Part shown: positions 11,213-21,690 of the stretch, in pieces
Layout of the letters: each line of letters starts with the position of its first letter
Numbering within the stretch: position 1 is the stretch's first letter
From: Smallanthus sonchifolius
Taxonomy: Eukaryota; Streptophyta; Magnoliopsida; Asterales; Asteraceae
Direction: 5' to 3'
DNA: 64,000 nt
NCBI GenBank assembly: GCA_023525975.1
Contig: CM042021.1
Location: forward strand, 105,197,501-105,261,500
Notes under the pieces: model-generated
What the model saw: the letters and a program-made list of their open reading frames with translations, nothing else
Told to the model about the DNA's origin: nothing
Database searches by the model: none
Position numbers and translations under genes: made by a program

Positions 11213-13315
11213 GTGGATTATAGTAAACACAGCATTCCACTAGAACCAACAGGTCCAGCTTGGGGTTTTGATTGTGATGCGCTATTCAAGTCATTCAATC
11301 TTCATGATATATCTGTAGTTGACGCCGCAAATGTTTATGAATTATTGGGTGGCGGCGATGACTCCAGTTTCTCTACTCGTGCCACTGTACCGATTGTAAC
11401 TCCTGATTCCAATGCTGCATCTGCATCTGGAACTCATGACAGTGATAACAGTGAAGATGTTCTTGTTGTTGGAGATAACACTCAAGCCAATCCTAACACA
11501 ACTATAGGAAATGACGCTCCAGCTGATCCAATTAACATTGAATCTTCTTCCTCTGGAACATAGGAAATGGTGGAGTTAAGCACGAATCTTGATCCAGAAA
11601 TTCAGGAACCGATTGTACCGGTGACAAGAGTGCATAGGAATCATCCAATTGACAACATTATTGGTGATCCTTATGCCGGTGTTCAGACTCGTCATCGAAC
11701 CATCACTGAGAACACCAGTCTTTACACAGAGATACTTGACACTTGTGTCATGGAAACATGTCTGCATGCTGCATTCGTGTCCCAGTTAGAGCCGAAGAAT
11801 GTGAAGGAGGCTTTCACTGACAACTGCTGGATTGAGGCGATGCAAGATGAATTGTCTCAATTCCAAAAGTTGCACGTGTGGGATTTGGTTGACTTGCCAA
11901 AGGGCTTTCAACCAATTGGAACCAGATGGGTGTTCAAATGCAAGACGGATGATCGTCATGTTGTTGTGAAGAACAAAGCAAGATTGGTTGTTCAGGGTTT
12001 TTATCAGCAAGAGGGCTTGGACTACACGGAAGTATATGCCCCAATTTCTAGAATTGAGGCCATTCGACTGTTCTTGGCTTATGCCACATATGTCGGCTTC
12101 AAGGTCTATCAACTTGATGTGAAGAGTGCTTTAATTTATGGTAAAGTTCATGAAGAGGTCTATGTCACTCAACCTCCTGGTTTTGAAGATCTGCATAATA
12201 TTAATAAAGTGTATAAGCTCGACAAAGCACTTTATGGTCTTCATCAAGCATCGCGAGCATGGTATGAGACATTATCTAAGCATTTATTGTCTAATGGTTT
12301 CGACTGTGGACAGATTGACTCGACCCTCTTCATTAGGAAAGCAAAAGGTGACATTCTTCTTGTACAAGTATACGTCGACGACATTATCTTTGGATCTACC
12401 AATGAAGGGATGTGTAGGAAATTCGAGCAGGTGATGAAGTCCAGATTTGAAATGAGTAATATGGGTGAATTGTCGTTCTTCCTGGGTCTGCAAGTCAGTC
12501 AAAGAGAGGATGACATTTATCTACATCAAACTAAGTATGTGCAGGACATCTTGTCAAAATACAAGATGAATGATAGCAGTACTTATGGCACACCTATCCC
12601 AGTCAATCATGGTCTACATCCTGACAAAGATGGAAAGGATGTAGATAACAGATTGTACCGTGGGATGATCGGATCACTTATGTATCTCACAGCTTCAAGA
12701 CCCGATATAATGTTTGCTGTGTGCTTGTGCTCAAGGTTTCAGTCCCAACCGAAGGAGTCACACATGATAGCCGTGAAGAGAATTTTCAGATACCTGAAAG
12801 GGAAACCCCGATTAGGTCTTTGGTACTCTAAGCAGCAGTCATTCGACTTCAAAGCCTACACTGATTCAGATTATGGCGGTTGTAACCTTGAAAGAAAGTC
12901 AACTTCTGGTGGATGTCAATTCTTAGGAGACAGACTGGTCTCCTGACAGTGTAAGAAGCAGTCAACGGTTTCTGTCTCAACTTGTGAAGCAGAATACATT
13001 GCTGCAGCGAGCGGTTGTTCTCAGATACTGTGGATTCAGCAGCAGTTGAGAGACTACGGCTTAAACTTCACTGGAACTCCTCTATTCATTGACAACAATG
13101 CCACAATGTCCATCACAAATAACACGGTGAAACATTCCAAAACTAAACATATAGAGATTCGCCATCATTTCATCCATGATTGTGCTGAAAAGCATTTAAT
13201 TGAACTTGTAAAAGTTCACACGGATGACAATCTTGCCGACCTTTTCACAAAGGCATTTGATCGATCCCGTTTTGAGCATCTTGTCAACTTGATAGGAATG
13301 TTCAATCCTGAGTGA
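11213..13315 (+). pseudogene. Copia B linker, reverse transcriptase and RNase H with two in-frame stops
   Basis: The linker begins ALFKSFNLHDISVVDA and is acidic and Ser/Thr-rich; a TAG at 11561-11563 breaks it. RT starts at about 11790 (EPKNVKEAFTDNCWIEAMQDEL), with GTRWVFKCK, YQLDVKSALIYG, ALYGLHQASRAWYETL and the catalytic YVDDIIFGS at 12371-12397. RNase H follows (YTDSDYGGCNLERKSTSGG, near 12856). A TGA at 12944-12946 sits inside RNase H, and the frame then continues without break through CEAEYIAAASGCSQ and HIEIRHHFIHD to TGA at 13313. Apart from the two stops the RT-RNase H region is well preserved. Confidence 0.92.
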
Positions 13316-14626
13316 AAATTAATTTTTCTTAATTCAATTCAATTCATGGAAGTTAAACTTTATTTCTTTTAAATTTTCTGTATAGTTCTTTTAAGTTTCA
13401 AAATATTTTACAAAGACAAAAACAAAAATAGAAAATGGAGAAAATTTCAAAGTTAACTTGAGAAAGGAGGAAATGATAGTACATCAGAAATGATCTAAAC
13501 GTCACACACTGCTCATATGGGAAATGATTGCGTCATGCTTACTTTAATGTTTAAATTATTGTGTTTTTAATCTGCTTATTTACAAGTAATTTAAATTTCC
13601 AGTAGGCTGTATGCGTCTTTGAATCACTAGTAGTGTGGAAACTAAATCTAAATTACAACTGTGATTTGAACCCATGTTTGCAAGTGTGTGTGCATAAAAG
13701 AATAGAAAAGATCATTATCAGATATAGGATGTTAGATTTTGGCAATAATTTTCTCTTGAGGTCAGTTTTGGGTTATGTCGTTAGCACAATTAATGCGGTT
13801 CATCTCACTGCCCATACTCACAAGTATGCAAGGAGAGATTGAATCAAGACATGTCTCTACATTAACCGTTGAGCATGTATTCACCCTTGAATCACTCCTG
13901 ATTTATTGAAATCAAATCCAGATAAAAGTTGGATCTCCTTACCCTAAAACTCAAACACCATATATGTTATCCTGAATCATCATACCGATATTCAATGAAG
14001 AAAATCAAATGAAACCAAGACAAATGAATCACTCGATTCTAAATCTTATGATTCCTGATAATCCTTATGGATTCTGCTTGATTTTTCCTGTGCTAATAGA
14101 TGTAACTTCATTATGAAAATTTAGAAAATCATTGGGAAAATCTTAGATGCCTTGAGATAATGCAGTTTACATTAGTATAGCATATCAGTGGGGTACACGT
14201 TGTATATCTTATAAAAAAATACCTTAATACACAAGAATGTGATACAAAGATGCTTATAGTTTCAAATCTTATAATATTGTCAACTTGAATTACTTGTTTA
14301 TGTGCTTATTACGTATGAATTAATAGTAATCCATGACATGATCCCATATTCTTTGATGTTTATATTGTATCGTTTTTGCTAAAAGATAGCCTGATATGAT
14401 TATCTGCTCATGTCTTTGATCAAAAATAGTTTGTGTGAATTTCTTGTATATTTTATTAGAAAATATCAAAAAGATTTTAAGTTTATGCATAGTTCAATTT
14501 TATTCAGAAAAGACAAAAATATTTGTGTTTAACCTTCCTGAAATGTATTTGAATCCCCCTGATTGAATATTTTTATCTTGTTCGTTATTTGACTTGAAAT
14601 ACTTCATAAATTCTGAGTTTGAAATT
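13316..14626 (+). other. Copia B spacer between pol and the extra ORF, first part
   Basis: About 1.3 kb of AT-rich sequence with no convincing ORF. A degenerate palindrome arm (CACAAGTATGCAAGG, about 13819-13833) shows that the repeat once reached here. Long pol-to-extra-ORF spacers are usual in Sireviruses. Confidence 0.7.
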
Positions 14627-14763
14627 TGCGCACTTAAGGGTGGTGCGTACTTGTCAAGTACGCACGAAGTAAACCTTGCGTACTTAACAAGTACGCAAGA
14701 GTTAAAGCTTGCGCACTTGTAAGTACGCAAGAGTTAACTCGTGCGCACTTAACAAGTACGCAC
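14627..14763. repeat. Palindrome cluster 3 of Copia B
   Basis: Four consecutive imperfect palindromes (TGCGTACTT-GTC-AAGTACGCA and variants with GCGCACTT), about 35 bases apart, after a lone half-site. This is the densest copy of the array. Confidence 0.88.
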
Positions 14764-15310
14764 GACTGATTGAGGCTGGGTATAAAGGTGACACTTAGAA
14801 AATTTTCTCAGTTTCATGCTTTCAAACGAAAAACTTTTCCCTCTGCAAATTTCACTCAAAATCAAAGTGTTCCTAAACCATCTTTTCGTCCCGTCTATAG
14901 TTTCATCGCCTCATTTCATCGATTTGGTGAGATTTTGGGCTTAATCCATCCACATAAACTTTCGATTTTTGACCGATTTTTGACTAAGTTAATCTAGGTT
15001 CAAACCGTGATTTTTTAGGGCAATTTGAGGGTTGTTTGGGTAACCTATTATCATTAAACATGATTAGATCACATAATAGACCCTTAATCGTCCTTTTTAA
15101 TCTTTGATTTTGACCTTGTGCATGAAGTTGAACCGACAGTGGTTCGGTCGAACATTTTTAGGTCAAAATTGGTCATGTATAGTAGTATTTGGTGTTGTTG
15201 TTGGTCCCATAGGTTAGAATCATTGATTCCGACCTAGTGGTGACCCAATACACACCAATTTTTGCACATTGATTGAATTTCAAACTTCTGAATTTTCACC
15301 AAGTACGTTT
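14764..15310 (+). other. Copia B spacer between palindrome clusters 3 and 4
   Basis: A TATAAAGG box at about 14780 follows the cluster, and a 75-codon ORF (14770-14997) has no recognisable motif. The TATA-like box at the same distance from the palindromes as in the LTR suggests a copy of an LTR segment or a second promoter; this is inference. Confidence 0.45.
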
Positions 15311-15402
15311 CCTGCGCACTTAACAAGTACGCAAGAAGCACTTCCTGCGTACTTGTTAAGTACGCACGAGGAAACTCCTGCGTACTTGCTAAGTACGCAG
15401 GA
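15311..15402. repeat. Palindrome cluster 4 of Copia B, upstream of the extra ORF
   Basis: Three palindromes of the TGCGTACTT/AAGTACGCA type with centres of 4-5 bases. The last lies about 130 bases before the extra-ORF start. Confidence 0.87.
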
Positions 15403-15515
15403 CCAACACTTGGCAAAAATTCCTAAGTCTGAAATTCTGTTCAAAGAGTAACTGCTATACTGAGTCATGTTTATCCGTTTCCAATGATACGTGTTGTTCT
15501 TATTATGTTTTCCAT

Positions 15516-15530
15516 GTGTTTTTGCAGATT
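15516..15530 (+). promoter_or_regulatory. Candidate 3' splice site before the extra ORF of Copia B
   Basis: A pyrimidine-rich run ending TGTTTTTGCAG (AG at 15526-15527) lies three bases before the ATG at 15531. It fits a plant acceptor site and would let a spliced mRNA from the 5' LTR express the distal ORF. A possible donor, AG/GTATTT, is at 10199-10206. Both are read from sequence only. Confidence 0.5.
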
Positions 15531-18500
15531 ATGGCTCGGGCGTTTACTAACGAATTCAACCTGTTAGAAAACACTCAACCCGAATGGAAAGGTGCAGCAT
15601 TGCAATATAGGGAGATAGTTGATTTCTTGAACCGCTCCAGAATCAGCTATGCTATCTTGGCTGACCCAACCATGTCAAGACCTTATTTGGAACAATTCTG
15701 GGAGACAGCGGAACACGACTGCACGGTATCCCCCAATGTCATAAGGGCTACCGTTTCTGGTCAGGCTATCGCTTTTTCTGAAGACACCATAAGAAGGGTC
15801 CTGCAGTTCAGAGACCTTACTACCGACCCGACAGCCTATCCAGACTACTATGTGGATGGGTGTTGGAGGCAAAGAATGGGATACGTCGGAGCAAGGGACT
15901 ATGCTTCTTACAAAAAGATGTGGGTATTAGACCAATGGCGGTATTTCGCCCATGTCATGATCGTGTGCATCTCGTCAAGGAAAGTTGGTAAAGATGCCAT
16001 GGGTCATGACCCTGCAGTAGCCATGGTGGGCTTGTTTCTTAATAGGGGCTACAACTTCTCGCGCTACATCTTCAAAGCAATCAATGACCAGATCAACACA
16101 GCGGAGAAGTTTAGATTCTTATTGTACCCTAGGTTTGTGCAACTCTTGATTGATGACGCGTTGCCAAACCTTCCTGCTATAGGGGAGAGACTGCAAGTCA
16201 AGCGGGTGGACAAAAGAGTATTTGCTCAATTCTTAAAGCCAGGCAGTGTAGAACCTACCCCTGTGCATACAGAACTCTTTGGCCACCTAATCAATGAAGC
16301 ATATGTGGCACCTGATGACTGGAACTGGTATAGCCACAACTCTGAGCCTGAACATAGTGAACACTCTGATGAGCAACAACAGGAGGAAATGGAGAGTGAT
16401 GATGGTTCGTCTGAGGATGGAGACGAAAAAGGAGGTGATGGTGGTGCTGAGGAATCCGATTCAGAAGCAACAGAATTAGATTCTTCTTATTCCGATGACG
16501 CACCATCGCAGGCACACCCCAGGAGATCGGCACAGGTAACCCTACCTGAGTCGTCCTCCAAAAGGAAGCGATAGAGCTCGAGCAGCGAATATGAGCCATT
16601 CTCTGACTCTGACGCTGCTCTACAAAGACAAAGACGAGAGAGTGTTCATAAGAACCTGGGTGATAGGCAACAGGTTGCTATCCCCAGTGTGGTAGAGGTC
16701 CCGATTGTACAGCAAGTACATGTTTCAGCTGCCAGTCCAGATTCAGCCTCTGCCCCACCAGAACAGCAGTTGTACCGTAGGAGGAGAAAATCACAAGTTC
16801 TAGCTGACATGGCAGTCACGGCAGTCACAGAGGAGGTTCCTGTGACGGTGACACTCCCTACTACTTCCGTCCAGGTGACAGTGACTACTCCAATTGTCAC
16901 GGAGTCTGTCACCATCACCCCTACCATTACCCCAACAACTCTCGTCACATCTTCCATCCCAACTACCACCACTGAGCCTCTCAGTCAACCCTTCAATTAT
17001 GGAGATTTCACACAATGGTTTGACTTTGATACCATATTCTCCTCCCCTATTCACACAGCTGAGGCGTCCTCATCCAGACATCCTGATCCGAATGATACTA
17101 GGATAGATGTTCTGGAAACCCAAGTTGCTGGACAGCTGAAGACTATTCAGAAATCGAAGGAGGAGTCTGACGCTCAACAAGCACAGATCAATTCTTTGAT
17201 AGATGAAGTTACAATCCTTCGTAGCCAGAGAACAGGGACTGAGGAACGACTGAAAAACGTCCTGGCCCAGAATGAACTCCTAATAAAGACAAATGAAATG
17301 CTTCTGGGTCATGGGTCGTCCATGGAGCTCAGGTTTGACGCTCAAAGGAAGGAGCATGAGCTGATGGTCAAGCTGATTGCTGATCTGACCAAGATGCTTG
17401 ATGCTCAGGGGGAGAAGGACAAAGAGAAAGAGAAAGAGAAGAGGACTACTACTGGTGATGAGGCGTGTCATCTGATCGACTTGACTAAGGATGATGACAA
17501 GGACAAGGATCCCGAAGCCGGTCCTAGTGGAGGTGAGCACCAAGCTTTAGCAATCGTGCCCATCTTTGCTGTTCCAATGGCTCAGGGGGAGTCGACTCAT
17601 CAAGAGGGTGGTGATACCTCTGGTGGTGGTGGTGATAAAAGAAAGTCAGTGGCTGAAGTACTTAAGGACTTATCTGATGATGAGATCCTATATCTAGAGC
17701 CTGACTACTCAAAAGAAGCACATATCGATGCTCTCTTCAACCTAGAAGAAGGAGAGATCGGCTTTGGTGACGATTGGGATGATGATGACGAAGATGTTGT
17801 GATCGAAATTCCCAAGGGTGACGGGGAAGGAGAGTACGAGCTAGAAGATGGAGAGATCTTTGAATTTCCATCCTTCGACACTCCGCTCGACACAGGTTCA
17901 GTCGAGCAGGCTAGTAATGTAGAAGCCTCGACTGAAGCCTCCCCAGTTGACCCTGAACCTGTGGACCCAGAGGCACCAAAAGAAACAGACATGCCTTCTA
18001 CTTCATCAAAGGGTCCAGCTCATGTGTGGAAAAAGACGTCTATAATAGACAAACACGGAGCGACAGGGATGATCTTGGCTGTAAGGTTCGAGGAGGACAA
18101 GCAGTTGTTCGCTAGCAAAAGATCTGGGGGGTTCAATACTTGAAACCCACTAGTGAAGCGTTCAGCTCCTTGCCCAAATACGATCTTGTGAACCTAGCAA
18201 ACCGAGAGCTGCTGGGTCATTCCAATCACGCAGTGGCGATGGGTTTGTGGGTGGTTCTGCAGCGAGAGGCAAGATCAGGGAAGTTCGAGATGTTCAGCCT
18301 CAAGTGCCCAAGAGAGTCAAGGATAAGCACGCTGTACATCCTGTGACTATGAAGCACTTAAAGAAATTGGTATACAAGCAAGTGCGATGTGAAAATAAGA
18401 TTCCCTGAGCAAGTTATCTCAGGATATTCTTGGTGACATGTGGTACTGGTACGTAGATCCAAAAACGGGCGAGGCTGTGATCATGGGTAAACGACGTTCA

Positions 18501-18713
18501 GAGAGCGGGAACATGGTGCCAAAGGAACTGATCATAATTTTTGATGAATTCTGCTTCATCAACTTTTCTGTGAAAGATCTGGAGGTACTAGCCGAACGCT
18601 ATTGCGTCTACACGTATGAGTGGACAAAGCTCCTTGCTTCTAAATACGACAAGGTGATTAAGTTCCGCCTTGATTACAAGAAGAAGATGGAAGCTGAAGA
18701 TCAAGCGCTGTGA
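15531..18713 (+). pseudogene. Copia B additional ORF (Sirevirus aORF), about 1,060 codons, broken
   Basis: Starts at ATG 15531 (MARAFTNEFNLL). The N-terminal 270 residues form a compact domain (YAILADPTMSRPYLEQFWET... KFRFLLYPRFVQLLIDD) that resembles a Copia-linked protein I remember from Asteraceae genomes; its function is unknown and it has no similarity I know to gag or pol. Then come an acidic Ser/Glu-rich stretch, a Thr/Val-rich segment, a probable coiled coil (about residues 520-640) and a long acidic tail. A TAG at 16572-16574 is in frame. After frameshifts near 18135, 18295 and 18410 the C-terminal part (WYWYVDPKTGEAVIMG, YKKKMEAEDQAL) is readable to TGA at 18711. Older work called such ORFs env-like; I see no signal peptide or membrane segment. 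Confidence 0.8.
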
Positions 18714-18760
18714 AGACAGAAGATTGAAGACTGAAGATGATGAAGATCCTGAGCTGTTAT

Positions 18761-18772
18761 CAAGGGGGAGTT
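18761..18772 (+). other. Polypurine tract of Copia B
   Basis: CAAGGGGGAGTT directly before the 3' LTR; it primes plus-strand DNA synthesis in LTR elements. Confidence 0.85.
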
Positions 18773-19315
18773 TGTTGAAGCACTTTCATGTGACAACACT
18801 CTGGATAGAGTCTTAGTTTGTATTTTCATGTCTGTAATTGTCTTTGTATGTAAGAGTCTTTATGTATTAGTTTATCGAGTTGTATTTACTTTTACATATT
18901 GAATGTTGCATTTCTTTCTAAGTGTTTTGCGCACTTACATGTGCGCAGGAGAAAGCTCCTGCGTACTTAGCAAGAACGTAAGAATACCTTTGCGTACTTG
19001 TTAAGTACGCAAGAGCATTTTGCCCTGCGCACTTACTAAGTGCGCAGGCATCAGGTCAGGTATAAGTAGGATAGGTTGACAGAAGTTAAGTACGCAGACA
19101 TATACGCATGCTTTAGTGCAAATACGCAGATTGTAAACCAAGTGCTTTTCTCTGTAACCTTCAAGTGTTTATAATACAAAGAAATTTTAAAGTGTCTTCT
19201 CTTGTCGGTTTACTTTGTTTAGCTAGACTCTCCACCTAGTCACGGGCATTCCGCACCCGGTCCGACTAGTAGACCCACTTGCATGTGACGATCCGCCACA
19301 CCCGAGGGACCTACA
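18773..19315 (+). repeat. 3' LTR of Copia B
   Basis: 543 bp, the same length as the 5' LTR, with about 12 substitutions by eye, several of them C/T or G/A. The palindrome cluster is repeated at 18929-19048, with two arms now mutated (AAGAACGTAAG). Confidence 0.93.
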
Positions 19316-19320
19316 CCACG
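19316..19320 (+). other. Target-site duplication of Copia B, right copy
   Basis: CCACG, identical to 9580-9584. Confidence 0.9.
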
Positions 19321-19925
19321 CCTATGACTTGTTCTGAACAACTTACTTTGAATGCGGGTAATCCTCAAGTCTCACCTACTACATACCGAACGGTTGTTGG
19401 CGCACTACAGTACTTGTCCCTCACGAGACCGGACATTGCATTTACCGTAAATAACTTATCTCAGTTCATCCATGCTCCCACCTCTATACATTGGACAACC
19501 CTTAAACGTCTTTAAAGGTACTTACAGGGAACTTTAAATCACGGTTTGTTACTTCGCAAAAATTCCCCATTACACTAGCATGCCTTTACGGATGCCGATT
19601 GGGCAGGTGATAAGGATAACTATCGTAGCACTACTGGTTATATTGTTTATCTTGGTTCAAATCCAATATCATAGAGCTCCAAACGTCAGCCGAATTTAGA
19701 GTGGTAGCGTCTACAACAACTGAGGTCCAATGGTTAACTCAACTTCTCACCGAACTCCGTTTTACATCCGGTACGGTTCCCATAATATATTGTGACAATT
19801 TAAGTGCCACCACGTATTCCGCAAACCCAGTTTTCCATTCACGCATGAAACACTTAGCTTTGGATTTTCACTTCGTACGTGAAAAAGTTCAGGATGGCTC
19901 CTTACTTTTATGGTAATACAAGCAC
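19316..19925 (+). pseudogene. Copia A: end of RT and RNase H, 3' of Copia B
   Basis: Continues the protein broken at 9,584: YRTVVGALQYLSLTRPDIAFTVN at about 19387, then RNase H with DADWAGDKDNYRSTTGYIVYLG (about 19590-19655, after a stop near 19513) and WLTQLLTELRF... RMKHLALDFHFVREKVQDGS, ending at about 19916. The usual C-terminal residues, polypurine tract and 3' LTR are not found, so Copia A is truncated here. Several stops and frame changes show old age. Confidence 0.85.
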
Positions 19926-20388
19926 TAATACTTATTAGAACAACATGCACTTTATTTCTTGATTTAATCATGTCCATTATAATGAGTATTTAGGTTCACG
20001 AATTATGGAAGCCGAAATGCTTAGGATTTACTTTATTGGGACGGGTTGAACTGCGAGGTGAGCTTGACATTTTCTGCTACTGCACTTGTGTGAAGATAAC
20101 ACTTATGCAATTCTATGCTTGGTTTAAAAAAAATGCTGACCAGTTTAAGTGAAAGTTGCAATTTCGACCTATTTAGTTATTAGTTGGCCGATACAGGATG
20201 TGTTTGGATGTGTTTTTATCTTAAATGGATCAAATAAAAAAAATTAACTAAAAGGAAAGAGTGTCAAATGCGTCACAAATGAGCTGAAAGTCACCCAAAG
20301 TCTATTTTTAACGCATACAACCTATTTAGTTTTTTTAATTTAAATTTAAAGTTTTAGATTATTATTGTATTAACATTGTTTTCTGGTC
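19926..20388. other. AT-rich DNA with no recognised feature
   Basis: About 460 bases between the broken end of Copia A and the Mutator-like element. I see no ORF, RNA gene or repeat I can name. With 21691-21840 it forms the sequence that the Mutator-like element entered. Confidence 0.5.
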
Positions 20389-20399
20389 ATAATTAAAAG
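20389..20399 (+). other. Target-site duplication of the Mutator-like element, left copy
   Basis: ATAATTAAAAG; the same 11 bases occur at 21680-21690. Confidence 0.8.
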
Positions 20400-21679
20400 G
20401 GCAATTACATATATCCCCTATAAATTTCATAAATCTATATCTATATTTTATATAATAAATAAAGGTTTTTCATGCCACGTGTCCCCACCATATTCATTCT
20501 CATCATTTTTTCCCGCTTCTCTCTCTTATTAAATACATCTCTATCTTTTAATAATAATATATTTAAAAAAAATACTAATTATACTAACAAAACACATTTA
20601 ATTTAAATTATCACTTATTATAAGAAAGTTTGAAATCTAATTATGTAACTTTCATTTTCAATCAAATAATAAATGAAAGTCAAATTATATTAAATAGTAA
20701 TTAACGTATTTTCGAAACTCAATTATATATTAATTTTTACATATTTTGAAATTTGTTTTCTATACTTAGTATATGTAATACATTTTTATACCTGTAAAAT
20801 ATATACATAAAGATTTAAGAATTTTATGTACCGATATTTTTCATTCCGTTTGTAGACACGGGTTCTAAGCTAGTTACATATATACACAACCCAAAATATA
20901 AATTACATATATCCCCTTTTTTAAAGCTAAAAATATCAAATATATTCATTTTGATGTATTTTGTTAAAAATAAATTATATAATGACTATTTTACCCTTTT
21001 ATTTTTACTAAAACTTAAAATTTTCAAAGTTACCTTTTAACTAGTTTGTTTTTACCTTTTCTTTTTTCGATTTTACTTACTTTTTTTGTCCTTTTTTTAG
21101 TTTTTACTTCTTTTTCTTTAATTTTTTTTTACCTTTTTATATCGGTTTTTACTTCTTCTTTTTTCGATAATCACCGAAATGTACAAAATAAGTGCCAAAG
21201 TTTTGATGTTGGATGTTGGAATGCTAAACATTTCGAAACAATATAAACTCGATAATCTGAATCAGCCGACCTGCTTGGATGTTGGAATCACAAAAAAAAG
21301 CACCTATTGGAATCAACCGACTTGGATCAGAAGGACGTTTCGCTGGAATCGGCCGACTTGGAATCAGCCGCAGTACTGGCATCGATGGAATCGAAATCAC
21401 TAGTTGAATCGCCAATTAGGTTTGAATCAGGACTGGTTTGAGAATCAGGGCGGGTTTGAGAATCAGAAAAGTCGTGTTTTTCTTGTAAGCTTAAAATGTT
21501 ATTTTTTTTCATAATGTATAATTTTATAAAATAAGGGGAGTATATATGTAATTAAATTTTAAAATAAGGGGATATATGTAATTACCCGTTTAAAATAAGG
21601 GGATATATGTAACTTAAGTTTTGAGTTGGGTATATATGTAATTAAGTTTTAAAATATAGGGATATACGTAATTCCGTCT
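20400..21679. mobile_element. Non-autonomous Mutator-like element with an 11-bp TSD
   Basis: Flanked by a perfect 11-bp direct repeat, a length usual for Mutator-like elements (9-11 bp). Terminal inverted repeats start with CAATTACATATATCCCC on the left and its reverse complement on the right (about 21575-21679). Once the Helitron at 20434-20873 is left out, the two arms align over about 85 bases. The arms contain repeated ACATATATCCCC units. The interior (20935-21530) is T-rich, then has a GAATCAGCCGACTTG-type low-complexity repeat (21255-21375), with no transposase. Confidence 0.75.
20434..20873 (+). mobile_element. Short non-autonomous Helitron inside the Mutator-like left arm
   Basis: 440 bp, beginning TCTATATCTATATT and ending GGGTTCTAAGCTAG, with flanking A on the left and T on the right, as Helitrons require. 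A short hairpin (CCGT...ACGG, about 20846-20861) stands before the CTAG end. Removing it restores a continuous arm that matches the right inverted repeat, which fixes both ends. Contains no ORF of note. Confidence 0.8.
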
Positions 21680-21690
21680 ATAATTAAAAG
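21680..21690 (+). other. Target-site duplication of the Mutator-like element, right copy
   Basis: ATAATTAAAAG, identical to 20389-20399. Confidence 0.8.

Larger units (their letters stand above)
9585..19315 (+). mobile_element. Copia B: Sirevirus-like Ty1/Copia element with an extra ORF, nested in Copia A
   Basis: A structurally complete unit: 5' LTR, primer-binding site, gag, deleted middle, RT-RNase H, long spacer, extra ORF, polypurine tract, 3' LTR, all flanked by TSD CCACG. The two LTRs are both 543 bp with about 12 differences by eye, so insertion was fairly recent. The lineage call rests on RT sequence similar to Copia F, the additional ORF downstream of pol and the repeated palindromes, all described for the Sirevirus (SIRE/Maximus) branch. 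Protease and integrase are missing, so this copy could have moved only with help, or lost them afterwards. Confidence 0.92.

Noticed and set aside
9741..15402. CRISPR-like spacing of repeats
   Set aside because: This is plant DNA with palindromes of variable arms and spacers, inside a retrotransposon; no cas genes.
15234..15468. Small ORFs with repeated peptides such as AYLLSTQE or SSCVLVKYA
   Set aside because: They are translations of the palindrome cluster on either strand; the repeats pair as DNA and the frames have no independent support.
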